This document shows positions 10,304-18,237 of a stretch of 64,000 nucleotides of DNA, in pieces. Both the position numbers and the translations under genes were made by a program. Each line of letters starts with the position of its first letter. The first letter of the stretch is position 1. Below the pieces are notes generated by a model. It was not told where the DNA came from. It made no database searches and saw only the letters and a list, made by a program, of their open reading frames with translations. The DNA is from Deltaproteobacteria bacterium (lineage in GTDB: Bacteria > Myxococcota_A > Polyangia > Polyangiales > Ga0077539), in NCBI GenBank assembly GCA_947477565.1, contig CANJUR010000013.1, positions 1 through 64,000 on the forward strand, read 5' to 3'.

Positions 10304-11212
10304 ATGACCACGAAGACCCCAGCCGGGGCGGTCGGGCTACTCAATGGGAGCCCGCTCGCCGACGGCGGGGTTTCCGTTTACGACCGTGGGTTCCTCTACG
10401 GCGATGGCGTATTCGAGGTACTCCGCACCTACCGTTCGCAACCCTGGCGCCTCGAAGAACACCTCGGCCGCCTCGCCCTCGGCGCCCGCCGCGTGGGCAT
10501 TACCGTTCCGATCAGCAACGCCCGATGGATCGCCGAAGTCCACGCCGTGCTCGGCTCGCGCCCGGCGGAAACCGACTCTGTTTTACGCCTCGCGCTCACG
10601 CGGGGCGTGGCGTCACCGGGCATCGATCCATCCCTGGCCTCAGTGCCGACGCGACTCACCCTCGCGACGCCGCTCCCTCTGCTACTTCCGAGGGTCTACC
10701 AGCGCGGGCTCCGCCTGGCACTCACGACCATCGACCGCGCGACTCCTCGGGCGGGGATGCTCTCACTCGCCGGGGTGAAGTCCGCCAACTATGCGCTCCA
10801 CATCCTGGCGTTGCGGGACGCCCAGGGGAGGGGATTCGACGACGCGCTCCTTCTGTCCAGCGATGGCGCGCTGCTCGAATCGACGACTGCCAACGTGTTC
10901 CTGGTTTCTGCGGGACACCTGCGGACTCCTGCGATCGAGTGTGGGCCGCTCGAGGGCATCACCCGCGCGGAGGTGTTGTCCATCGCGCGCGACCTCGGAA
11001 TACCCACCACCGCCACCGAGCGCCTCGGGGCCAGCGATGTGTGGACCGCCGACGAGGTGTTTCTGACTTCGAGTGTGCGCGAACTTGTACCGGTTGTGCA
11101 GGTTGACGATCACGAAGTCGGCAGCGCGACTCCGGGGCCGCTCACGCGTCGTCTTCACGCCGCCTTCCGCGCCCGCACCCCATTGGCGGGGACCGCGCTG
11201 CCCTGGGAGTGA
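10304..11212 (+). CDS. PLP-dependent class IV aminotransferase (PabC/IlvE/Dat family)
   Basis: This 302-residue protein has the class IV fold signature. YDRGFLYGDGVFEVLRTY sits near residue 26, the PLP-binding lysine is K159 in LAGVKSANY, and E192 in LLESTTANVF is the conserved glutamate next to the cofactor. Family members are branched-chain aminotransferases, D-amino-acid aminotransferases or 4-amino-4-deoxychorismate lyases. The sequence does not let me choose firmly, although the length and the VKSANY motif would suit a PabC- or Dat-like enzyme. The ATG lies 14 bp after the repeat-protein stop. The gene ends 3 bp before the convergent M15-like peptidase gene. Confidence 0.85.
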   Translation: MTTKTPAGAVGLLNGSPLADGGVSVYDRGFLYGDGVFEVLRTYRSQPWRLEEHLGRLALGARRVGITVPISNARWIAEVHAVLGSRPAETDSVLRLALTRGVASPGIDPSLASVPTRLTLATPLPLLLPRVYQRGLRLALTTIDRATPRAGMLSLAGVKSANYALHILALRDAQGRGFDDALLLSSDGALLESTTANVFLVSAGHLRTPAIECGPLEGITRAEVLSIARDLGIPTTATERLGASDVWTADEVFLTSSVRELVPVVQVDDHEVGSATPGPLTRRLHAAFRARTPLAGTALPWE

Positions 11213-11215
11213 CGG

Positions 11216-11833
11216 TTACTCCTCGTTCCAACGCCGAGGACGACCTGTATCGACATGGACGAAGCCGCTGCGGGGATAGAATCCGATACCGCCGCGGTGA
11301 AAGCGCGTGACCCACGCAAGCAACTGCGCGGCAGAAACCCCCACCAGCCGGAAGTCGATGGCATTGCCAAGTACGTGCTGGCTTCGGGCGGCGACGTGCC
11401 GTCCCTTCTTCCGCAGCCCCTCGTTGAGTTTGTCCGACCGGTAGCCCGAGACGACCTCGACGCGCCGGGCACCGAACGCCAGCACCGAAGCGCGCACCGT
11501 CTCCAGGCTCGCCCCGGCGATGGCGTGTCGCTCCCAGTTCGTCCGATCACGAAGAAACCATTCCACCCGCTCCCGTTCTCGCTCTGACGGGGCGGAATCG
11601 AGCAGGATTGCTTCAAGGGTGTGCACGTTGACGAGCGTCGCCACCGGAATCACCAGGCTCGTCTCATCACCCCTAGAATCCCCCTTCTTCGTCGGTGCGC
11701 CCACGGTCGGGTGGGCGGGCGAGGGCGGTAGAAAAAGTGGGACGGGCACATCCTGCGCGAGCGCTGCCGAGGCGATAAGCACCGCTCCGCCACCGATCCA
11801 CGCGAACCTCGCGCGAACCGGCGTCCGCCTCAC
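11216..11833 (-). CDS. exported M15-like (DUF882/YcbK-type) peptidase
   Basis: The protein has 205 residues from the GTG at 11833. The frame is open further upstream, but this GTG gives a clean signal peptide (RRTPVRAR, hydrophobic stretch at about 10-25, ALA cleavage site before Q27). It also overlaps the larE stop as GTGA. The C-terminal half carries the zinc-peptidase pattern of the DUF882/M15 group: VSGYRS, then HVLGNAID, then FYPRSGFVHVDTG, which supply the expected His/Asp/His ligands. Relatives act on peptidoglycan peptides in the periplasm, and substrate specificity here is inferred. Translation is probably coupled to the preceding larE-like gene. The 3' end converges with the aminotransferase gene, 3 bp apart. 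Confidence 0.82.
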   Translation of the reverse strand: MRRTPVRARFAWIGGGAVLIASAALAQDVPVPLFLPPSPAHPTVGAPTKKGDSRGDETSLVIPVATLVNVHTLEAILLDSAPSERERERVEWFLRDRTNWERHAIAGASLETVRASVLAFGARRVEVVSGYRSDKLNEGLRKKGRHVAARSQHVLGNAIDFRLVGVSAAQLLAWVTRFHRGGIGFYPRSGFVHVDTGRPRRWNEE

Positions 11834-12642
11834 GATTTGAGCACCTTGAGTCGGACGACCTCGTTGTTGGAACCCAGTCGGTACCCATCGAGATCGAGCG
11901 TCGCGAAGGCGAAACCCGCTTGATGGCAGGCCGCAGAAACCTCCACCCGCCGTTCGAAGGCGACCGGAAGTTCCGCCGCGCCGACCTCTACACGGGCCAC
12001 ATCGCCGTGATAACGGACTCGCATCTGACGGAATCCAAGCGCGCGCAGCCCGTCTTCCGCGCGATCGATCTGCCGCAGTCGGTCGTGCGTGACCATGGTC
12101 CCGTATGGAATTCGCGAGGCGAGGCAGGCCGCCGCCGGTTTGTCCCAGACGCTCAAGCCCACAGCCTGGGCGCACCGGCGGATGTCGTCCTTGGTGAACC
12201 CGAGTTCGACCAGCGGAGAGCGAACCCCTTGATCGGTCGCGGCCTGGAGTCCGGGCCGATGATCGCCGAGGTCGTCGAGATTGGTGCCGTTGACCACGAC
12301 AGCAAAGCCTCGTCGCTCGCCCTCTGCCAGAGCCACGCGATAGAGCTCTGACTTGCAGAAGAAGCAGCGGTTGACGGGATTCTTCACATAACTGGGATCA
12401 TCGATCTCGTGAGAATCGACTGCCACGTGGGGTACGCCGATCTCCGCGGCAATGGCGGTGGCGGCCTCGCGCTCGGCGACCGGAAGGGCGGGAGAAAGGG
12501 CAGTGAGGCCCAGCGCGCGGTCACCAAGGGCAACGTGGGCGGCCTTCAGGACAAACGCGCTATCGACGCCGCCCGAGAAGCAGACCAGAACCGACCCGGC
12601 ATCGCGTAACCAGGCATAGAGGGCGTCGAGCTTGGGCTCCAT
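11830..12642 (-). CDS. larE: LarE-type ATP-dependent sacrificial sulfur transferase
   Basis: The 270-residue protein starts at ATG 12642, where family similarity begins (MEPKLDALYAWLRD). The PP-loop SGGVDS is at residues 23-28, CFFCKSELY at 93-101, NGTNLDD at about 118-124, and C173 lies in AACLASRIPYG, the place of the cysteine whose sulfur is sacrificed in characterised LarE. LarE adenylates a carboxylated nicotinate dinucleotide and replaces oxygen by sulfur while making the nickel-pincer cofactor of lactate racemase. LarB, LarC and LarA are not in the window, so the wider NAD-synthase/PP-loop sulfur-transfer family is the safe assignment. The gene is divergent from the rlmN-like gene across 93 bp, and its stop overlaps the peptidase GTG. 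Confidence 0.85.
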   Translation of the reverse strand: MEPKLDALYAWLRDAGSVLVCFSGGVDSAFVLKAAHVALGDRALGLTALSPALPVAEREAATAIAAEIGVPHVAVDSHEIDDPSYVKNPVNRCFFCKSELYRVALAEGERRGFAVVVNGTNLDDLGDHRPGLQAATDQGVRSPLVELGFTKDDIRRCAQAVGLSVWDKPAAACLASRIPYGTMVTHDRLRQIDRAEDGLRALGFRQMRVRYHGDVARVEVGAAELPVAFERRVEVSAACHQAGFAFATLDLDGYRLGSNNEVVRLKVLKS

Positions 12643-12735
12643 GAGTGTGAGTCCTATACCACTGGCGTTCCGCAGAGGTAGCCTCGCGCAACGGCAGCCC
12701 TTTTCATCCCCGCGAGCCCGCAGAGCACCCGAGAC

Positions 12736-13869
12736 ATGCACCCGACCGATCGCCTCCAGGGCGAGACCCCCGAACGATTGGCCGAACGCTTCGGCCCGGC
12801 CCTCACGCTCCCAGAAGCCCGACGCATCATCGCGCATGTCGTCCAACGGGGCGGCGATTCACTCCTCGGGGTGCAGCAACTTCGAACCACCGCGAGAAAA
12901 GCAGTGGAGGCCGAACTCCCCATCGGACAAGTCTCGGTGATCGAACGGCGGGCCTCGCAGGAGGATCCCTTCATCAAGTTTGCTGTCGGGCTGCCCGATG
13001 GTGCCGTGGTCGAGACGGTGCGAATCCCCCTCGAACGAGCCGGCCGCTTCGTGGTGTGTGTCAGCTCCCAGGTAGGCTGTGCCATGGGTTGTACGTTCTG
13101 CGCCACCGGGACGATGGGCCTCTCACGGAACCTGGAGGCGTGGGAGATCGTGGAGCAGGTGCGGCTTGTCGCTACCGAGTTGCGCGCCTCGGGCGAGGGA
13201 AGGGTGCACGGGGTGGTGTTCCAGGGAATGGGCGAACCGCTGCACAACCTCGACAACGTGTTGCAGGCGCTCGAGATGATCTCCAACCCGTGCGGTCTCG
13301 CCGTAGACGCCCGGAATGTCACGATATGCACCGTCGGAATCGTCCCAGGCATCGATCGTCTGGCGAGTATGCGAACACGCATACGCTTGGGAATCAGCGT
13401 TACCAGTGCTCAAACCATGCTTCGCAGGAGCCTCGTTCCGATGGAGGGCAAGTACCCCATCCGGGAGGTCGTTGAGGCGGCGAAGCGATTTCATGAGCGC
13501 TCAGGGCGACTGGTGATGTTTGCATATGCACTCATGGGAGGCGTGAACACCACGGATGCCGAGGCCGAGGCGCTCGCCGAACTCCTCAAGTTGATGCCAG
13601 CGCGCCTCTCGCTCATCGATTGGAACCCCATTGCCGGGTTGCCTTACCGGCCACCGACCGATTCTGAGCGCGATCGCTTCCATGACCGCCTGGCGGGCAT
13701 GGGAGTTCCTGTGATTCGCAGGTACAGCGGGGGGAAGGACATCGGGGCGGCGTGCGGCCAACTGGCCACCGCATCGACGAGAAAGAGCCGGCCGAGACCC
13801 GACCGCCCCGGTGCGCCCGACTCGGTCGCCTCGGACGCGACGCCCGGGAAGTCCAGCGATACAGCCTGA
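12736..13869 (+). CDS. rlmN: RlmN/Cfr-family radical SAM RNA adenine C2-methyltransferase
   Basis: The protein has 377 residues. C108 in VCVSSQVGC is the RlmN/Cfr-specific cysteine. The radical-SAM cluster cysteines C115, C119 and C122 are in CAMGCTFC, and the C-terminal methyl-carrier cysteine C340 is in GAACGQLA. FQGMGEPLHN, the GGE-like SAM motif, is present. Family members methylate A2503 of 23S rRNA and A37 of some tRNAs at C2. Two blocks are unusual: the normal SLHAP segment reads SVTSAQT, and the segment after SGRLV reads MFAYALMGGVNTTD. This may therefore be a divergent paralogue rather than the housekeeping copy. The last 35 residues are a charged, probably disordered tail. Confidence 0.85.
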   Translation: MHPTDRLQGETPERLAERFGPALTLPEARRIIAHVVQRGGDSLLGVQQLRTTARKAVEAELPIGQVSVIERRASQEDPFIKFAVGLPDGAVVETVRIPLERAGRFVVCVSSQVGCAMGCTFCATGTMGLSRNLEAWEIVEQVRLVATELRASGEGRVHGVVFQGMGEPLHNLDNVLQALEMISNPCGLAVDARNVTICTVGIVPGIDRLASMRTRIRLGISVTSAQTMLRRSLVPMEGKYPIREVVEAAKRFHERSGRLVMFAYALMGGVNTTDAEAEALAELLKLMPARLSLIDWNPIAGLPYRPPTDSERDRFHDRLAGMGVPVIRRYSGGKDIGAACGQLATASTRKSRPRPDRPGAPDSVASDATPGKSSDTA

Positions 13870-13905
13870 CTCCGCGCTTCTCTCGGGGAGACCGAGCCCA
13901 TCTTC

Positions 13906-14423
13906 AGTTTACATAATTCTGCATTCGGTCAACTTTGCTGGTGACCGGCCGGGGGATGGGCCTGGCGGTAGGCAAGCCACCGAGGAGAGCCATCGGGAGG
14001 TCTTCGATCGTGCGCGATACGCATATGCGAAATTAGCAGCATATCAGCGGGTGCGCGCGGATATATGCGCATATGTGACATATGGGATTCGCGCGGGGAT
14101 GTCTGGCATGCGGGGGCAAGCCGGCAAAATGCGATGCCTCCCGGACGGCGAAGCGAGATCCCGTGGACCGGGCGGGTATGGCCGGGCGCGGACCCTCGGG
14201 ATCGCGCCACGAGCACCAGAAGCAGCATCTGCCGGGTGGCTCGCGCGGACTGGTAGGCACGGTGACCAGCCCGGAGTTTGCGACAGTCGGACCCCGGGGA
14301 GTCGCCAGCGGAGAATGTCCATGAAGAACCTCCGGGGGCACCCGTAGGGAACCGAGGGAGGGATCCGGCGGTGGAGCCGTCCACAGGCCACCCCACCCCG
14401 GGATGGAATTTCGTTAGTTTACA
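13906..14423. repeat. imperfect 12-bp direct repeats AGTTTACAnAAT, 510 bp apart
   Basis: AGTTTACATAAT occurs at 13906-13917 and AGTTTACAGAAT at 14416-14427. Both sit in small AT-rich patches inside GC-rich non-coding DNA, and they bracket the palindrome cluster. They could be ends of a decayed small element or paired protein-binding sites. No transposase or integrase gene lies between them. Confidence 0.4.
14020..14084. promoter_or_regulatory. cluster of CATATG palindromes, possible protein-binding site
   Basis: Within 65 bp there are a 10-bp perfect palindrome CGCATATGCG (14020-14029), a 12-bp perfect palindrome ATATGCGCATAT (14063-14074), and CATATG at 14070 and 14079 separated by TGA. The flanks also repeat: GCGCGATACGCATATG before the first and GCGCGGATATATGCGCATATG around the second. 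Three CATATG hexamers so close together are unexpected in sequence this GC-rich. No annotated gene starts nearby, so its target is unknown. Confidence 0.45.
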
Positions 14424-14745
14424 GAATACATATTATGCGAAGTTCAAGACCTGGGGGAAACTGGCTCTGGTCCCGGGGTTTCCAGGGGAATCTTCCGGTC
14501 CCGACCACGGTTCGCGCCACGCCAGGCGATCCGCACGCGCCACTTGTTCCGGGCCGGTTGGCCGACCGAGCGCGACCGACCTCGCTGGTCGTCGCTCCGT
14601 GGCCTACCCAGACCGAGGATCTCGCCCGTGCCAGAGGCCCGGCGGCAGCAACCCTTCGATCCGAGGCGCCGCCCAGCGGTGTCGGCTTTTCCCCCTCAGG
14701 AGCCGATTCGCGGATCCAATGGCGACCCCCTCCGGGCCGCCCGGA

Positions 14746-15939
14746 CTATTCGGTCGTCAGTCGGTACGCTTGGAGCGCGCCCAGGTTCGTGCCGAAGAAA
14801 AACCACGATCCGACTCGTACAGGCATCCCGGTCACGCCACCGCGGCCGACGCCTTCGAGTACCTCGCCGTCCCGGGCCCGCACGAGCCACAACGCCTGGG
14901 AGGCCGATGGCACCATCAGCAAGCCGTTGCCTGCGTCCATGACCTGCATGGCTCCTGCGCCGTAGTCTCGGGCCCATAGCACCGAGCCATCCGCAGGATC
15001 GACCTTAACCAACCCCAGTGTTGACGACGTTGCATACAGATGTCTACCGTCGGTCGCGAGCGAGGAAACGGCCGTCATCCAGTCGAGCCTCCAGCGCACC
15101 CCACCGCCATCGGGGTCGAGCGAGTAGAGGCCGGTGGACTGCGAGGCCACAAAGAGCGACCCGTCGAGCAGCACGGGGGTGGTGTCGACGTCGATCACAC
15201 GGTGCGCTTCGGTGGCGTCGCTCTCCTCGGCATCGGCCGCGGTATCGCGCTCCCAGGAGGCAGTTCCGTCACCAGGGTCGATCGCTACGACCGTCCCGTC
15301 CGAGAACCCGCAGAAGAGTTTGCCGCGCTCGGAGAGCAAACCCGCATGGCCGCTGGCGGTGATGCCACCCGGCGCTTCACGGTGGTAGCGCCAACGCTGC
15401 TCGCCGGTGCCGCGATTGACGGCAAACACCGTATCGTCGGCGTTGATCAGGAACACGGTATCGGCCGTGACGATGGGCGCTCGCACCACCTCGGCATTGG
15501 TTGCGAAGCGCCAATGCAGCGCGCCCGTCAGGGCATCGAGCACGTAGAGCGCACCGTCATTGCAGCCGACGAAAAGTTCGCCTCGGTCGAGCACCATGCT
15601 GCCCTCGACCGCCCCAAGCGTCTGGAAACGCCAGATCGCGAGGCCATCGTCCACACGTAGAGCGTGAATCCCGTGATCGAGTCCGCCCACATAGATCAGG
15701 CCGCGCTCTCCATCGACCACCGGGGTGACCCGATTGCGCGGATGGCTCTCCAGATCGGTGGACGCCACCAGGGGCGCCCTCCATTGGAAGTGCGCCAGAC
15801 TGTGCCGGAGAGGCGACGCGATTTGGTTGAGGTCGGTTCGATCGCGAGTGCCCAGCCTAAGGCCGGCGCAACCCATGGAACCGACCGCTGCCGCGGCGAG
15901 CACGGCGACCAGGAGAGGCTTTGGATTCACGACGAGCAC
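14746..15939 (-). CDS. bamB: PQQ-type beta-propeller lipoprotein, BamB-like
   Basis: The protein has 397 residues from GTG 15939. A second GTG at 15930 is possible, but the first has AAGG at a fitting distance. The N terminus is a lipoprotein signal with a lipobox-like SMGC and the modified cysteine at C24. The body is a series of propeller blades with the recurrent pattern G.l..lD...G...WR (for example LYVLDALTGALHWR and VFAVNRGTGEQRWR). BamB is the outer-membrane lipoprotein scaffold of the BAM complex that inserts beta-barrel proteins. The directly preceding yfgM-like gene (7 nt gap) is the same pairing as in enterobacteria, which strengthens the call. Other PQQ-repeat lipoproteins cannot be excluded. 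Confidence 0.75.
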   Translation of the reverse strand: MLVVNPKPLLVAVLAAAAVGSMGCAGLRLGTRDRTDLNQIASPLRHSLAHFQWRAPLVASTDLESHPRNRVTPVVDGERGLIYVGGLDHGIHALRVDDGLAIWRFQTLGAVEGSMVLDRGELFVGCNDGALYVLDALTGALHWRFATNAEVVRAPIVTADTVFLINADDTVFAVNRGTGEQRWRYHREAPGGITASGHAGLLSERGKLFCGFSDGTVVAIDPGDGTASWERDTAADAEESDATEAHRVIDVDTTPVLLDGSLFVASQSTGLYSLDPDGGGVRWRLDWMTAVSSLATDGRHLYATSSTLGLVKVDPADGSVLWARDYGAGAMQVMDAGNGLLMVPSASQALWLVRARDGEVLEGVGRGGVTGMPVRVGSWFFFGTNLGALQAYRLTTE

Positions 15940-15946
15940 CGAAGCC

Positions 15947-17185
15947 TTAGCGGCGCCCCTGCTTCCGGAGGGCCTCTTCGAGTTGCCGACGGAGGTCCGG
16001 GGGCAGCGAGTCGAGAGGGTTGCGTCCGTTGCCCTCATGGCCGTGCTCGCCCTCGGCGCCACCACCGGCCGCGCGGGCACGGTCATACTCGAGAATCTGC
16101 GGATCCTGCGGATCGATCTCCCGGAGCAGCGCGATCGCCTGCTCTCGGAGGCTCTGCACCGAAGACGCCAGGGGATCCGCTGCGGTCGGGTGCGCGGTGC
16201 GCTCGATGACGCCGTGAAGGAGTTCCTTGGCGTGCGGACGGTCATCGCGCCGGACGAACAAGCGCGCTTGATCGTACTGCGCGAGGTCGCGATAGGTGCC
16301 GTTCTGCACCGCCCCGAGTTCGCGGTAACGAACGGCCGCACCATCCAGGTCATTGAGCGACTCAAGCGTGAACGCCAGGCCTTCGATCACCCGAGCTTCG
16401 AGCCCGGCGGAGTCTGCGCCCATAAGCCCCTGGTAGAGTTGGCGCGCCTCCTGGTAGCGACCCAGTTGGTAGAGAGCGGTCGCTTCGGAAAGTCGCGCGA
16501 GCGGAGCGACCTGGCTCCGCGGATAACGCTGCTCTACCTGACGGAACTTCTCCACTGACGCACGAAGCCGAGCCTCCATCGAGCGGAACACCGGGCCTCG
16601 CCGGGTCGGAGCATCTTCGCGGGTGGGGGTGTCTTCGGGCTCAATGCTCGCCGTCGAGACCTGAAGCGCCTCGGCGAACGCATCGCCAGCCTTCGATGCC
16701 GCGGTGGCACGCCAGGTCTGCCAGGCCAGTGAACTGCCTACAACGACCAGCACCCCGGCCACCGCGAGCGTCAGCGTGCGTCGATGCTTCCCAACCGTGT
16801 TACCGATCTGTCGCGCCCACTCCGGGACGCCCTCAGAATCGCCGGTACCCTTGGCCATCGTTCGCGGGGGCGGACGGCGCCGACCTGCACCTGCCGTGGA
16901 CTCTGCCAGAGCGGTCGGGTTGCCGCCGAGCGACGTCGTCGGAAGCATCAGCCCTGCACCATCCGCTGTCAGGTCGCCAATGACTTCATCCCCGGTCGCC
17001 GCCGTGCCATCGGCCAGCACCGCGACACGCCCACGCCGGGCGGCCTTGGTCGCCGCTCTTCGCTCTGCCCGGTTCTTCGGGACGTTCGGATCTTCCGTCG
17101 CAGCTTCCTGCTCCGCTCCCGCCGCCTCGTTGGACTCGACCTCTTCGGCCTCGTCGTCCCGCTCGTCTCTGTCGGTCGAACTCAC
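15947..17185 (-). CDS. YfgM-like membrane-anchored TPR protein
   Basis: The 412-residue protein has a long acidic, then basic, low-complexity cytoplasmic segment (about 1-130). One transmembrane helix follows at about 137-156 (LTLAVAGVLVVVGSSLAW), then a periplasmic TPR-type region with repeats such as ARLSEATALYQLGRYQEARQ, and a charged tail. YfgM in enterobacteria is a single-span periplasmic TPR protein that associates with the Sec translocon and PpiD. Here the gene lies immediately upstream of the bamB-like gene on the same strand, as in that family. The extended N terminus is larger than usual. Function in outer-membrane protein traffic is inferred from architecture and neighbour. Confidence 0.7.
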   Translation of the reverse strand: MSSTDRDERDDEAEEVESNEAAGAEQEAATEDPNVPKNRAERRAATKAARRGRVAVLADGTAATGDEVIGDLTADGAGLMLPTTSLGGNPTALAESTAGAGRRRPPPRTMAKGTGDSEGVPEWARQIGNTVGKHRRTLTLAVAGVLVVVGSSLAWQTWRATAASKAGDAFAEALQVSTASIEPEDTPTREDAPTRRGPVFRSMEARLRASVEKFRQVEQRYPRSQVAPLARLSEATALYQLGRYQEARQLYQGLMGADSAGLEARVIEGLAFTLESLNDLDGAAVRYRELGAVQNGTYRDLAQYDQARLFVRRDDRPHAKELLHGVIERTAHPTAADPLASSVQSLREQAIALLREIDPQDPQILEYDRARAAGGGAEGEHGHEGNGRNPLDSLPPDLRRQLEEALRKQGRR

Positions 17186-17339
17186 GCGCTCTCCTCGAAC
17201 CTTCTGTCAGTCCTCCGGCGGCGCCAGAGCGGCGCGGACTCTACACGCGAGACCTCTTGAGTCAACCAATGACCGCGGTTCCCACCGGCCAAACCAGTCC
17301 CACGCGGCCTCACTTCCGCCGTGGTACTTGCATCCCCGC

Positions 17340-17864
17340 ATGCGCGCTCGCACCGCCACCCTCACCTCCCTCGCCGTCGTGGCATGGCTCTCCCCTCGCC
17401 CCGCTGCGGCGCTCGAACGTGAGTTGGTCCTGAGTCCGCGCATCGGATTCGCTGGGTCCACGGGCCCCGTCGGCGGCCCCGGTGCAGTACTCGAACTAGG
17501 CACCCATTACGGCCTCAACGATGCGTTCTCACTCTACGGCGTCGGAGGGTACACGATGGTGTTCCCCTACGCGCCGCGCGGGCCCAGACAGGGTGCGACG
17601 CTCGCCGTCGGGGTCGTCTACGCGCTCGATGTACTGCGGATCGTGCCTTATCTCGGCGTGGGCGTTCGCGGTGACCTGCTCGTCGGCCCGCTCGATTCGT
17701 GGATCACCCCGAGCGCAGAAGCGCGCGTTGGTCTGCGCTGGCTTCTGCGCCGGGGGTTCGCCGTGTCATTCGAGGCTGCGTACGCGTTCCCGCTGGTCGG
17801 GCGCGACCTCGCGGCGGATTTCCTGACGGTGTCCGCCGGTGTCAGCTTCCTGCGCGACCTCTGA
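17340..17864 (+). CDS. small exported outer-membrane beta-barrel-like protein
   Basis: The 174-residue protein starts at ATG 17340, chosen because it gives a signal peptide (MRARTATL, hydrophobic core, PAAA cleavage site near residue 24). The mature part is made of alternating amphipathic strands with glycine and aromatic residues, such as GVGGYTMVF, LGVGVRGDLLVG and VSFEAAYAFPLV, and ends in a strand with terminal leucine. That pattern is expected of an 8-10-strand outer-membrane barrel. I do not recognise a specific family. The last 99 bp overlap the 3' end of the convergent helix-hairpin-helix gene. Confidence 0.65.
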   Translation: MRARTATLTSLAVVAWLSPRPAAALERELVLSPRIGFAGSTGPVGGPGAVLELGTHYGLNDAFSLYGVGGYTMVFPYAPRGPRQGATLAVGVVYALDVLRIVPYLGVGVRGDLLVGPLDSWITPSAEARVGLRWLLRRGFAVSFEAAYAFPLVGRDLAADFLTVSAGVSFLRDL

Positions 17865-18188
17865 GCGAACCACGACGCGCATTCGACCCCGGATGCGGGC
17901 GAGGGTGCGCTCGCCGATGCCACGCACGCGACGTAGGTCGTCGAGACGGGTGTACCCATTGGACGAGCGGCCCTCGATGATGCGCTGGGCGAGCATGGGG
18001 CCGATGCCCGGCAGTGACTCAAGCTGCGCTCGCGTGGCCGTGTTGGGATCGAGCACGATCGCCACATCGGGAGCCAAAGGCGTTGCCGGAATAGGCTCGA
18101 AAGAATCCGGCCCGCGACGGGTAAAAGAAACCCACGCAACGACGACGAAGACGAGTGCGAGCGCGTGACGAGCAGTGCGGGGGATCAT
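17766..18188 (-). CDS. ComEA-like helix-hairpin-helix protein with N-terminal membrane anchor
   Basis: The 140-residue protein has an N-terminal hydrophobic helix (HALALVFVVVAWVSF), then a double helix-hairpin-helix module. NTATRAQLESLPGIGPMLAQ and DDLRRVRGIGERTLARIRGR are the two turns of a ComEA/competence-type DNA-binding domain. ComEA binds incoming double-stranded DNA outside the inner membrane during transformation. No other competence genes are nearby, so a DNA-uptake role is only suggested. The C-terminal 33 residues are encoded over the 3' end of the opposite-strand outer-membrane-protein gene. This part lies beyond the HhH module and may be a non-conserved extension. Confidence 0.75.
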   Translation of the reverse strand: MIPRTARHALALVFVVVAWVSFTRRGPDSFEPIPATPLAPDVAIVLDPNTATRAQLESLPGIGPMLAQRIIEGRSSNGYTRLDDLRRVRGIGERTLARIRGRMRVVVRSEVAQEADTGGHRQEIRREVAPDQRERVRSLE

Positions 18189-18237
18189 CGGGTGGCCGCC
18201 TTGTCGGCGTCACACCCGTGGACGGTTGCCCGAGAGT

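Larger units (their letters stand above)
13870..14745. other. 876-bp gap between two convergent gene ends, no convincing gene
   Basis: This is the longest non-coding stretch, lying between the 3' ends of the rlmN-like and bamB-like genes. Short frames exist on both strands, but none has recognisable protein similarity or a good start site. It contains a cluster of AT-rich palindromes (14020-14084), a pair of AGTTTACA direct repeats (13906 and 14416) and otherwise GC-rich sequence. Just after the rlmN stop a weak hairpin (CTCGG at 13882, CCGAG at 13892) has no T-run. The rest may be an untranslated RNA, a remnant of an insertion, or decayed sequence, and I cannot tell which. Confidence 0.6.

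Noticed and set aside
14082-14324. 80-codon frame with a CLACGGKPAKC segment in the long non-coding gap
   Set aside because: No ribosome site, no second zinc-binding pair and no family recognised; treated as chance.
13870-14745. Riboswitch, retron or CRISPR in the long gap
   Set aside because: No repeat-spacer pattern, no reverse transcriptase gene nearby and no recognised riboswitch core; the flanking genes both end here.
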